This document shows, in pieces, positions 1-5,023 of a stretch of DNA of 8,523 nt; within the stretch, counting starts at the first letter, position 1, and each line of letters begins with the position of its first letter. Made by a program: the position numbers and the translations under genes. The notes under the pieces are model-generated. The model was given only the letters and a program-made list of their open reading frames with translations. It did no database searches and was not told the DNA's origin. This DNA comes from an uncultured Clostridia bacterium (GTDB lineage Bacteria; Bacillota; Clostridia; Oscillospirales; Ruminococcaceae): assembly GCA_947381875.1 (NCBI GenBank), contig CANCXY010000146.1:1-8523 (forward strand), read 5' to 3'.

Positions 1-14
1 CCCCACGTCTCGCA

Positions 15-47
15 ACACTCTTTCCCTACACGACGCTCTTCCGATCT
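15..47 (+). other. Illumina TruSeq read-1 adapter remnant (not genomic)
   Basis: Bases 15-47 match the whole 33-nt Illumina TruSeq universal adapter 3' part, from ACACTCTTTCCC to GCTCTTCCGATCT. Bases 1-14 before it are probably index or library sequence and are also suspect. Genomic sequence therefore starts at about 48. The adapter is open in the same frame as the mgtE fragment, so an automatic gene call would add an artificial N-terminus containing LSLHDALPI to the protein. Confidence 0.97.
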
Positions 48-49
48 AT

Positions 50-910
50 GAGGACAACACCCTGCTGGGCGCGATCGACCTGAAAGACCTGATTATCGCC
101 CGCGAGACGACGCCGCTCTCCGCCATCACCATGACATCCTACCCCTATGTCTACGCCAATGAGCTGATCGAGGACTGCATCGAGCGTCTGAAAGACTATT
201 CGGAAGATTCCATCCCCGTCCTGGACGCGGAAAACCGCCTGACCGGCGTATTGACAAGCCAGGACCTGACACAGCTTGTGGATGATGAACTGGGCGAGGA
301 CTACGCCCGTCTGGCGGGCCTGACCGCCGAGGAGGATTTGAACGAACCGCTGAAAAAGAGCATCGCCAAACGCCTGCCCTGGCTGATTGTCCTGCTGGGC
401 CTGGGGATGCTTGTCTCCGGCGTGGTGGGCGCGTTTGAAACGGTGGTGGCGAGCCTGACGGTGATCGTCAGTTTCCAGTCGCTGATTCTGGATATGGCGG
501 GCAACGCGGGCACGCAGTCGCTGGCTATCACCATCCGCGTGCTGATGGACGAGCAGCTCACGGCCCGCCAGAAGCTGGCCTTAGTGGGCAAAGAAGCGCG
601 CGTGGGGCTGTGCAACGGCCTTTTGCTGGGCGCGCTCTCGTTCGGCCTGGTGGGGCTGTTCCTGTTGTGGTTCAAGCAGCAGCCCCCGGCGCTGGCCTTC
701 GGCGTCTCCGCCTGCACTGGCGTAGCGCTGATGCTTTCCATGCTCTTTTCCAGCGTCTGCGGCACGGCCATCCCCCTGCTGTTCAAACGCCTGGGCATCG
801 ACCCCGCCGTCGCGTCCGGGCCGCTGATCACCACCGTCAACGACCTGATCGCCGTCGTCACCTACTACGGCCTTGCCTGGCTGCTGCTTCTGCGGGTGGT
901 GGGCGCGTAG
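50..910 (+). CDS. mgtE: Magnesium transporter MgtE, 3' part (5' end missing)
   Basis: MgtE is a dimeric Mg2+ channel/transporter of the cytoplasmic membrane; its cytosolic N and CBS domains close the pore when Mg2+ is high. About 286 residues are present, starting inside the first CBS domain (LLGAIDLKDLIIAR), then the second CBS domain (SIPVLDAENRLTGVLTSQDL), the plug-helix region, and a C-terminal membrane domain of about five helices beginning near 374. Family signatures are GNAGTQ (500-517) and the DPAVASGPLITTVND block near 797-840. The N domain and start codon are lost at the contig edge; codons left of 50 are adapter-derived. The stop is TAG at 908-910. The gene converges on the HAD gene across a hairpin array. 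Its promoter, and any Mg2+ riboswitch, would lie outside the window. Family assignment is secure; ion specificity is inferred from the family. Confidence 0.96.
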   Translation, partial: EDNTLLGAIDLKDLIIARETTPLSAITMTSYPYVYANELIEDCIERLKDYSEDSIPVLDAENRLTGVLTSQDLTQLVDDELGEDYARLAGLTAEEDLNEPLKKSIAKRLPWLIVLLGLGMLVSGVVGAFETVVASLTVIVSFQSLILDMAGNAGTQSLAITIRVLMDEQLTARQKLALVGKEARVGLCNGLLLGALSFGLVGLFLLWFKQQPPALAFGVSACTGVALMLSMLFSSVCGTAIPLLFKRLGIDPAVASGPLITTVNDLIAVVTYYGLAWLLLLRVVGA

Positions 911-913
911 CAT

Positions 914-1001
914 GCCGGGCGCTGCCCGGACCCGCCAGAGGCCCTGCCTCTGGACTCCGCCAAAGGGGCACAGCCCCTTTGGAAACCCATCATGGGATAG
1001 C
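914..1001. repeat. Modular GC-rich hairpin repeat array, copy 1
   Basis: Three perfect stem-loops with 3-nt loops lie in a row: CCGGGC/GCCCGG (915-929), CCAGAGGC/GCCTCTGG (935-953) and CCAAAGGGGC/GCCCCTTTGG (960-982), followed by AAACCCATCATGGG. The first and third modules and the joining ACCCGCC recur almost identically at 3260-3302. The middle module is an insertion specific to this copy. The array sits at the convergent 3' ends of mgtE and the HAD gene. Similar repeats are common between genes in GC-rich gut Clostridia (recalled, not searched). A role in terminating or stabilising 3' ends is inferred. Confidence 0.85.
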
Positions 1002-1065
1002 TGTGCGCAGGCGCGCCGCCGCGGTGCGCGCGGGGCATTTCAAACATGGAAAAGTTTTTGGGGTC

Positions 1066-1093
1066 CTTAGCCCTTTTTTCAAAAAGGGCTAAG
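1066..1093. repeat. Perfect 13-bp inverted repeat (stem-loop) in the convergent gap
   Basis: CTTAGCCCTTTTT (1066-1078) pairs perfectly with AAAAAGGGCTAAG (1081-1093). The formal loop is 2 nt, so in RNA the top pairs would open. The T-run lies inside the stem rather than after it, so it is not a classical intrinsic terminator on either strand. It lies between the hairpin array and the HAD-gene terminator and probably belongs to the same composite intergenic repeat. The remaining 1002-1065 is GC-rich and holds no gene that I can support. Confidence 0.6.
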
Positions 1094-1104
1094 CCGCCGG
1101 AGGC

Positions 1105-1139
1105 AAAACCCGGCCCGCGCCGCACAAGGGCGCGGGCCG
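1105..1139 (-). terminator. Probable intrinsic terminator of the HAD hydrolase gene
   Basis: CGGCCCGCGCC (1111-1121) and GGCGCGGGCCG (1129-1139) form an 11-bp, very GC-rich stem with a 7-nt loop, starting 7 nt past the minus-strand stop codon at 1146. On the minus strand it is followed by GGTTTTGCC, a short T-tract. On the plus strand the tail is TTCTGTTC, so it may also serve mgtE. The short T-run makes it moderate rather than strong. Confidence 0.6.
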
Positions 1140-1145
1140 TTCTGT

Positions 1146-1925
1146 TCAAAGCAGCGCGGCAAGCTCCGCCAGGTTTTCGCATACCACGTCGGGCCGGATA
1201 CCACTGCCCGCAAGGTCCGCGCGCGTCGTTTCCCCGCACAGCACCAGCGCGGTGCCGCAGCCGCACGCGCCCAAGGCGATATCCGTGTACAGGCGGTCGC
1301 CCACCATGCACAGGGCGTCTAACGGAACGCCGTATTTCGCGGCGGCGGCGCGGGCAATGTATCCGTTCGGCTTGCCGATCACCGCGTCCGGCCTGCGCCC
1401 CGTGCTGGCCTCCACAAACGCGATGACCGCCCCAATGTCCGGGATGAATCCCCCCGCGACAGGGCAGTTGAGGTCCGGGTGCGTGGCAATGTAGGGCAGC
1501 CCCGCCCGCACCGCGTTGCACAGGGCGCACAGTTTTTCATAGGTGAGGGTCGTGTCAAACCCCAGTACCACCGCCCGCGGCTCTTTGGCATGCACCACGT
1601 AGCCCGATTCCGTAAACTGCCGCTCCAGGCTCGGCGTGCCGATCAGCAGAAGGTCGCGGGAGAAATGGTTTTCGGCAAGGTAGAGCAGCGTGGCGTCGGC
1701 GGAGGTGAAGATGTCATCTTCCCCCACGTCCGCCCCGAAGCCGCGCAGGCGGGCGACGTAATCCGCTTTGCCGCGCGAGGAATTGTTTGTCAGGAACGCG
1801 AAGCGGCGGCCCGTGCGGCGGCACAGCGCAAGGAATTCCAGCGCGCCGGGCAGAAGGGTATCGCCCAGATAGAACGTGCCGTCCATGTCCAATAGGAAAA
1901 GACGCGCGGCGGTGATATCAACCAT
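1146..1925 (-). CDS. HAD superfamily hydrolase, subfamily IIA (NagD/AraL-like sugar phosphatase)
   Basis: This is a cytosolic phosphatase of the NagD/AraL/p-nitrophenylphosphatase type, 259 residues, a normal length for the family. All four HAD motifs are present: motif I DMDGT (D13, D15), motif II TNNSS (T46), motif III lysine in IGKPNG (K185) and motif IV GDRLYTD (D210, D215). Between motifs II and III is the type IIA cap, containing VVLGFDTTLTYEKL and THPDLNCPVAGGFIPDIG. The start chosen is ATG at 1925, because GAGGTG lies 7 nt upstream (1933-1938) and the protein then begins just before the first beta strand. Upstream ATGs at 1943 and 1979 lack suitable ribosome sites. The gene diverges from the glycosyltransferase and converges on mgtE. 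These enzymes dephosphorylate sugar phosphates, nucleotides or phosphoglycolate-like metabolites; the substrate cannot be read from the sequence. Confidence 0.93.
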   Translation of the reverse strand: MVDITAARLFLLDMDGTFYLGDTLLPGALEFLALCRRTGRRFAFLTNNSSRGKADYVARLRGFGADVGEDDIFTSADATLLYLAENHFSRDLLLIGTPSLERQFTESGYVVHAKEPRAVVLGFDTTLTYEKLCALCNAVRAGLPYIATHPDLNCPVAGGFIPDIGAVIAFVEASTGRRPDAVIGKPNGYIARAAAAKYGVPLDALCMVGDRLYTDIALGACGCGTALVLCGETTRADLAGSGIRPDVVCENLAELAALL

Positions 1926-1983
1926 ACAGGAACACCTCGTCATGGAAAGGTTGTTATGTGTCCCTCCTGAAAAATCCATTTTG

Positions 1984-2023
1984 CCTGCCGGGGCGGGAAA
2001 ACCGTGAAATTCATTGCGTTTTT
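1984..2023 (+). repeat. Diverged direct repeat, copy A (partner at 2152-2192)
   Basis: The block runs CCTGCCGGGGCGGGAAAACC, then GTGAAATTCATTGCGTTTTT. It aligns with 2152-2192 (CCTCCGGGCGGGGAAACACG, then GAAAAATCATGCGCGTTTTTT) with small gaps and substitutions. Both are centred on a C-rich/G-rich palindrome; here the palindrome is imperfect (1979-2001). A weaker relative may lie at 2052-2070 (CAGGGAGGAGAAACACAG). Function is unknown. Confidence 0.5.
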
Positions 2024-2077
2024 GGGCGCAGGATAGGAAAAATGGGTTTCCACAGGGAGGAGAAACACAGAATGTAT

Positions 2078-2107
2078 TTGCCCGCTTTCAGGGGCATTTA
2101 CTATAGT
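2078..2107 (+). promoter_or_regulatory. Candidate sigma-A promoter for the glycosyltransferase gene
   Basis: A -35 TTGCCC (2078-2083), an 18-bp spacer and a -10 TATAGT (2102-2107) are visible. Transcription would start near 2114, leaving a leader of about 80-115 nt that contains the perfect hairpin at 2140-2170. The -10 is fully shared with a minus-strand promoter (see 2100-2129). Confidence 0.5.
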
Positions 2108-2129
2108 GAAACCACTTATAAACAGGCAA
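2100..2129 (-). promoter_or_regulatory. Candidate sigma-A promoter for the HAD hydrolase gene
   Basis: On the minus strand, TTGCCT (2129-2124), an 18-bp spacer and TATAGT (2105-2100) form a promoter. It is the mirror image of the plus-strand promoter: both use the 8-bp palindrome ACTATAGT (2100-2107) as -10, with TTGCC boxes exactly equidistant on each side. Transcription would start near 2093, giving a leader of about 170 nt to the HAD start. Confidence 0.5.
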
Positions 2130-2139
2130 AATCTTTTTG

Positions 2140-2170
2140 GTGTTTCCCCGCCCTCCGGGCGGGGAAACAC
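2140..2170 (+). repeat. Perfect 14-bp stem-loop in the glycosyltransferase leader
   Basis: GTGTTTCCCCGCCC (2140-2153) and GGGCGGGGAAACAC (2157-2170) form a perfect 14-bp stem with loop TCC. A T6 run follows only 17 nt later (2187-2192), so it is not a standard terminator, although attenuation cannot be excluded. It overlaps copy B (2152-2192) of the diverged direct repeat whose copy A is at 1984-2023. It lies upstream of the ribosome site AGGAAGGGG at 2212-2220. Confidence 0.7.
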
Positions 2171-2193
2171 GGAAAAATCATGCGCGTTTTTTA

Positions 2194-3219
2194 GTGGTTA
2201 TCCTATATAACAGGAAGGGGACGATTCGGATAAAAGCAAGCGTGATAATTCCCAACTTAAACGGCGCGGGCTGGCTGCGCGATTCCATAGAATCCATCTG
2301 GGCACAGACCATGCGCGATTTTGAGCTGATCGTGGTCGACAACGGCTCCACGGACGAAAGCCTCGCCGCCGCGCGGGCGTACCGGGGGCGCGCGGGGTAT
2401 ACGCTGATTGAAAACGATCACAATCTGGGTTTTTCGGCGGCGGTCAACCAGGGCATCCGGCAGGCGAAGGGCGAGTACGCGGTCCTGTTCAACAACGACG
2501 CCTTCGCCGAACCGGACTGGCTCGCCCAGCTCTGCGCCATGGCCGACGCCAACCCGCGCGCCTTCGCCGTGCAAAGCCTGATGATCCGCCATTTCGAGCG
2601 GGATATCTGCGACGACGCGGGGGATTATGTAACGCTGTTCGGCTTCGCGTGCAAGCGCGGCGACGGCTTTCGCTGGCAGCGCTACACAAAGCCGGGCCGC
2701 ATTTTCTCCGCCTGCGGCGGCGCAAGCCTGTACCGAATGCGCATTTTAGAGGAAATAGGCCTGTTCGACGAGCTGTTCTTTGCCTATTTTGAGGACGTGG
2801 ACATCAGTTGGCGGGCGAACAGCGCGGGGTATATCAACCTGTACTGCCCGGCGGCAAAGTGCTACCATATCTGCGGCGCGACAACGGGCGCGGTGCGCTA
2901 TAACGATTTCAAAAGCGTGCAGAGCGGCCGGAACAGCATCCTGCTGCCCTATAAAAACATGCCGCTGCTGATGTTCCTGCTCAACCTCGTGCCGCTGGCG
3001 CTGGGGTATGCGCTAAAGGTGGCGGTATTCAGCCTGCGCGGCTTCCCAAAGCCCTATATCCAGGGGATGAAAGAGGCCTTCGCCGCCCTGCCGCGCCTCC
3101 AAAAACCGCCCTGCCGCCTGAAAAACCTCCCCCACTACTGCTGGATAGAATGGCGTCTGTTCCGGGAGACGTTCCACTATATCGGCTACCGCCTGGCGCG
3201 CGCGCTGAAAATCCAGTAG
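2194..3219 (+). CDS. Family 2 glycosyltransferase (rhamnosyltransferase/WbbL-like)
   Basis: This enzyme transfers a sugar from a nucleotide-sugar donor, probably to a cell-envelope polysaccharide or surface glycan, at the inner membrane face. The GT-A fold motifs are clear: KASVIIPNLNG at the N-terminus, ELIVVDNGSTD (aspartate near 2338-2340), the metal-binding NND (2491-2499, LFNNDAFAEPDW), the SACGGASLYR acceptor-side block, and catalytic FDELFFAYFEDVDISWR (ED at 2791-2796). A hydrophobic segment, PLLMFLLNLVPLALGYAL, near 2962-3015 suggests membrane association. The start is uncertain. GTG 2194 is the nearest standard start codon and gives 341 residues, but it has no ribosome site. AGGAAGGGG (2212-2220) instead points to ATT 2224 or ATA 2230, and ATA 2230 stands exactly where family members usually have ATG (M-KASVIIPN). 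Donor and acceptor are unknown, and no other glycan gene lies beside it. Confidence 0.93.
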   Translation: MVILYNRKGTIRIKASVIIPNLNGAGWLRDSIESIWAQTMRDFELIVVDNGSTDESLAAARAYRGRAGYTLIENDHNLGFSAAVNQGIRQAKGEYAVLFNNDAFAEPDWLAQLCAMADANPRAFAVQSLMIRHFERDICDDAGDYVTLFGFACKRGDGFRWQRYTKPGRIFSACGGASLYRMRILEEIGLFDELFFAYFEDVDISWRANSAGYINLYCPAAKCYHICGATTGAVRYNDFKSVQSGRNSILLPYKNMPLLMFLLNLVPLALGYALKVAVFSLRGFPKPYIQGMKEAFAALPRLQKPPCRLKNLPHYCWIEWRLFRETFHYIGYRLARALKIQ

Positions 3220-3231
3220 ACGCGCGGCCAG

Positions 3232-3324
3232 CCAAAGGGCGCCGCCCTTTGGAATCCTGCCGGGCGCTGCCCGGACCCGCCAAAGGGGCGCAGCCCCTTT
3301 GGAAACCCATCCTGGGCATAGCTG
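3232..3324. repeat. Modular GC-rich hairpin repeat array, copy 2
   Basis: Three perfect stem-loops with 3-nt loops occur: CCAAAGGGC/GCCCTTTGG (3232-3252), CCGGGC/GCCCGG (3260-3274) and CCAAAGGGGC/GCCCCTTTGG (3280-3302). After them come AAACCCATCCTGGGCATAGCT and an outer ACCCAT...ATGGGT pair (about 3304-3332). The block from 3258 on matches copy 1 at 912 onward. Like copy 1 it fills a convergent gap, here between the glycosyltransferase and ATPase stop codons. Neither strand shows a T-tract right after a stem, so a bidirectional 3'-end role is inferred. Confidence 0.85.
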
Positions 3325-3340
3325 GACATGGGTGCGCCTG

Positions 3341-4660
3341 TCAGGGTTCTTTTAAGAGGAAAGCCATGTAGAGCGGCAGCGTTAAAATCTGCCCCGATTT
3401 CCCCACGTTGTAATCCCCCAATTTGATTGCGCGCTGCACATGGTATTTTTCCGGGTGCTGCAAAATGGTTTTGGTGCTTTTTATGTTCCCCGTAGACGCT
3501 TTTACCTCTATGAGGACAGGTTCGCCCCGGTAGCGGATGACAAAATCCACTTCCAAACCCGTGTCTTTGTGGAAATAATACAGCCTGCGCCCCATTTTGC
3601 CGAATATATCCGCAATCAGATTTTCAAAAATCGCGCCCTTATACCCGTAAAGGCGGCCCTGCAAAATATCGTATTGCGTACCGTCTTCCAGCATGCTCAC
3701 AAATAAGCCGCAGTCCCGCATATAGACCTTAAATATATTCTCCTCCGCGTTCCCGTCTAATGGCAGCTCCGGGATGGAAAGGTTATAGCACCGTGCAATA
3801 ATGCCGGCGTCTTCTATCCATTGCAGGCTGCCCGCGTAGCGGGACGCGGAAGCGCCTTTCTTTACAACAGAATACTGGAACTTTTTATTCTCCTTGCTGA
3901 GCTGCTTTGGAATGGATTGAAAGCATTCCCGGATATGGGATTTATCTCTTTTTTCCGCGTATTTCACCATATCATCTTCATAGGAGCGCACAATATCCCG
4001 CTGGATGCGCAGCACCGCGTCGAGCTGCTTTGTATCCACAAAGCACTGCACCGCGTCCGGCATTCCGCCCACGGCCGCATATTGCAAAAGGAGCTGCTGC
4101 ATGCGGCTGTGCAGCGCCTGCGGAACCGGGGTTTCCTCTTTCAGGCTCTTTTGCAGCATGTCTATAACGGGCGCGGCCACGCCATTGGCCCACAAAAATT
4201 CCTCAAAATCGAGGGGATACATCTCTATCACCGTTTCCGAACCCACGGGGATAGACTTCGGCTCTTTCCCATACCCTTTCACGCCCAACAGAGAGCCGGT
4301 GCCGATTACATCATACCGCCCGTCTTCCCGGAAAAATTTCAGTGCGGTCCGGGCCTCGGGGCAGTCCTGTATCTCGTCCAGCACAAGCACGGTTTTTCCC
4401 GCTTCAAACACCGCCTCGCCGCCCAAAAGCGCGGTGAGCAGCATAACAATATGGTCGGTTTTCAGGGAACCGGCAAATACAGAGGCATAATCCGGGTTCT
4501 CAAAAAAATTCAGATAGACTACATGTTCATAGTGCTTCCTGGCAAAATGCAGCGCGGAAAATGTTTTGCCGCACTGCCTGCACCCCTTCAGAATCAGCGG
4601 CTTATGGTTCGGCATGTTCTTCCATGCCAGCAGTTCCTGCTCAATTTTCCGTTTCAGCAC
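3341..4660 (-). CDS. AAA_14/DUF4143-type ATPase with PD-(D/E)XK-like C-terminus
   Basis: This 439-residue protein belongs to the bacterial/archaeal ATPase family with an AAA_14 N-terminal and DUF4143 C-terminal part. Walker A is GCRQCGKT (residues 26-33), Walker B TVLVLDE (90-96), and a sensor-like IGTGSLLG follows. The C-terminus has EVDFVI...PVLIEVKAS, with D372, E385 and K387 matching a D...ExK restriction-endonuclease-fold core, as is usual in DUF4143 proteins. The start is GTG at 4660, which gives the usual family opening (LKRKIEQELLAWK); AAAAGGGGG lies 9 nt upstream, and a strong promoter sits at 4697-4725. Length is normal and no frameshift is seen. Its base composition is visibly more AT-rich than the flanking HAD and glycosyltransferase genes, suggesting separate acquisition. 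Function is unknown for the family; links to DNA or defence are speculation. Confidence 0.93.
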   Translation of the reverse strand: MLKRKIEQELLAWKNMPNHKPLILKGCRQCGKTFSALHFARKHYEHVVYLNFFENPDYASVFAGSLKTDHIVMLLTALLGGEAVFEAGKTVLVLDEIQDCPEARTALKFFREDGRYDVIGTGSLLGVKGYGKEPKSIPVGSETVIEMYPLDFEEFLWANGVAAPVIDMLQKSLKEETPVPQALHSRMQQLLLQYAAVGGMPDAVQCFVDTKQLDAVLRIQRDIVRSYEDDMVKYAEKRDKSHIRECFQSIPKQLSKENKKFQYSVVKKGASASRYAGSLQWIEDAGIIARCYNLSIPELPLDGNAEENIFKVYMRDCGLFVSMLEDGTQYDILQGRLYGYKGAIFENLIADIFGKMGRRLYYFHKDTGLEVDFVIRYRGEPVLIEVKASTGNIKSTKTILQHPEKYHVQRAIKLGDYNVGKSGQILTLPLYMAFLLKEP

Positions 4661-4696
4661 AGCGCCCCGCCCCCTTTTCAGCTTTCCGCTGCCCCT

Positions 4697-4725
4697 ATTA
4701 TACTATCCCCTATCCACTTTTTCAA
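4697..4725 (-). promoter_or_regulatory. Strong sigma-A promoter for the DUF4143 ATPase gene
   Basis: On the minus strand, TTGAAA (4725-4720), a spacer of exactly 17 bp and a consensus TATAAT (4702-4697) precede the GTG start by about 37 nt. Transcription would start near 4690, leaving a leader of about 30 nt that carries the AAAAGGGGG ribosome site. The -35 box lies inside the first unit of the 33-bp tandem repeat. Confidence 0.8.
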
Positions 4726-4814
4726 GGGACTTTTTGGCGGAGTGTGCAATTTTTCCAAGGGAGTTTTCAGCGAAAGGCGCAACTTTTCCAAGGGACTTTC
4801 CGCGCCGTGCCAAA
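4716..4814. repeat. Three imperfect 33-bp tandem repeats
   Basis: Units are 4716-4748, 4749-4781 and 4782-4814. The core TTTTTCCAAGGGA(C/G)TTT recurs with CAAGGGA starting at 4723, 4756 and 4789, exactly 33 bp apart. The second half of each unit (GCG-rich, ending TGCA, CGCA or GCCA) varies more. The period is three helical turns, and the first unit contains the -35 box of the ATPase promoter. On the minus strand the repeat would read as an 11-residue PLEKL-type repeat, but I do not support that frame as a gene. Confidence 0.85.
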
Positions 4815-4888
4815 AATCCGCGCCCGCAAAGCCGCAAGGGGACTGCCAGAAAATACCTGGCGGAATTTGAAGGATATGCCATTTTTTA

Positions 4889-4948
4889 GCCAAAATCACG
4901 CCGTTCTTGCCAGAAAATCGTCGTTCGTGCCAGAAACCTTGACTTTTT
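4889..4948. repeat. Three imperfect 20-bp tandem repeats upstream of the surface-protein gene
   Basis: GCCA(G)AAA starts at 4889, 4909 and 4929, with a period of exactly 20 bp. The first two units also share CG(C/T)CGTTC(T/G)T. Isolated relatives (GCCAAAAATCC at 4809, GCCAGAAAATACC at 4845) lie further left. The rest of 4815-5010 holds no gene that I can support. Confidence 0.7.
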
Positions 4949-5023
4949 CCGGGAAATGTTGTTCCATTTAGTATGAGATCTTGCGGCGAACGACGCCGCT
5001 CTTGCAAAAAGGGAGGTTCAGCT

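Noticed and set aside
865..1530. Open frames of about 100-220 codons covering the hairpin region and the HAD gene
   Set aside because: They are Arg/Gly/Ala/Pro-rich shadows of GC-rich DNA, run through perfect inverted repeats and overlap the well-supported HAD gene.
2140..2192. Stem-loop 2140-2170 as an intrinsic terminator or attenuator
   Set aside because: The nearest T-run (2187-2192) is 17 nt past the stem, and no alternative antiterminator pairing is obvious. Kept only as a structured repeat.
3821..4870. Plus-strand open frame of 349 codons opposite the ATPase gene
   Set aside because: It has no recognisable motifs, is rich in His, Arg and Gln as expected from antisense reading, and lies opposite a clear ATPase with intact Walker motifs.
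4939..4974. Promoter for the surface-protein gene: TTGACT with a -10
   Set aside because: At 17-18 bp the candidate -10 is TTCCAT or TCCATT, a poor match. TAGTAT is 24 bp away, too far. I cannot support a promoter here.
4973..5023. Upstream in-frame ATG at 4973 for the surface protein
   Set aside because: No ribosome site precedes it, the added residues are arginine/cysteine-rich, and the signal peptide begins properly at ATG 5024 behind GGGAGG.
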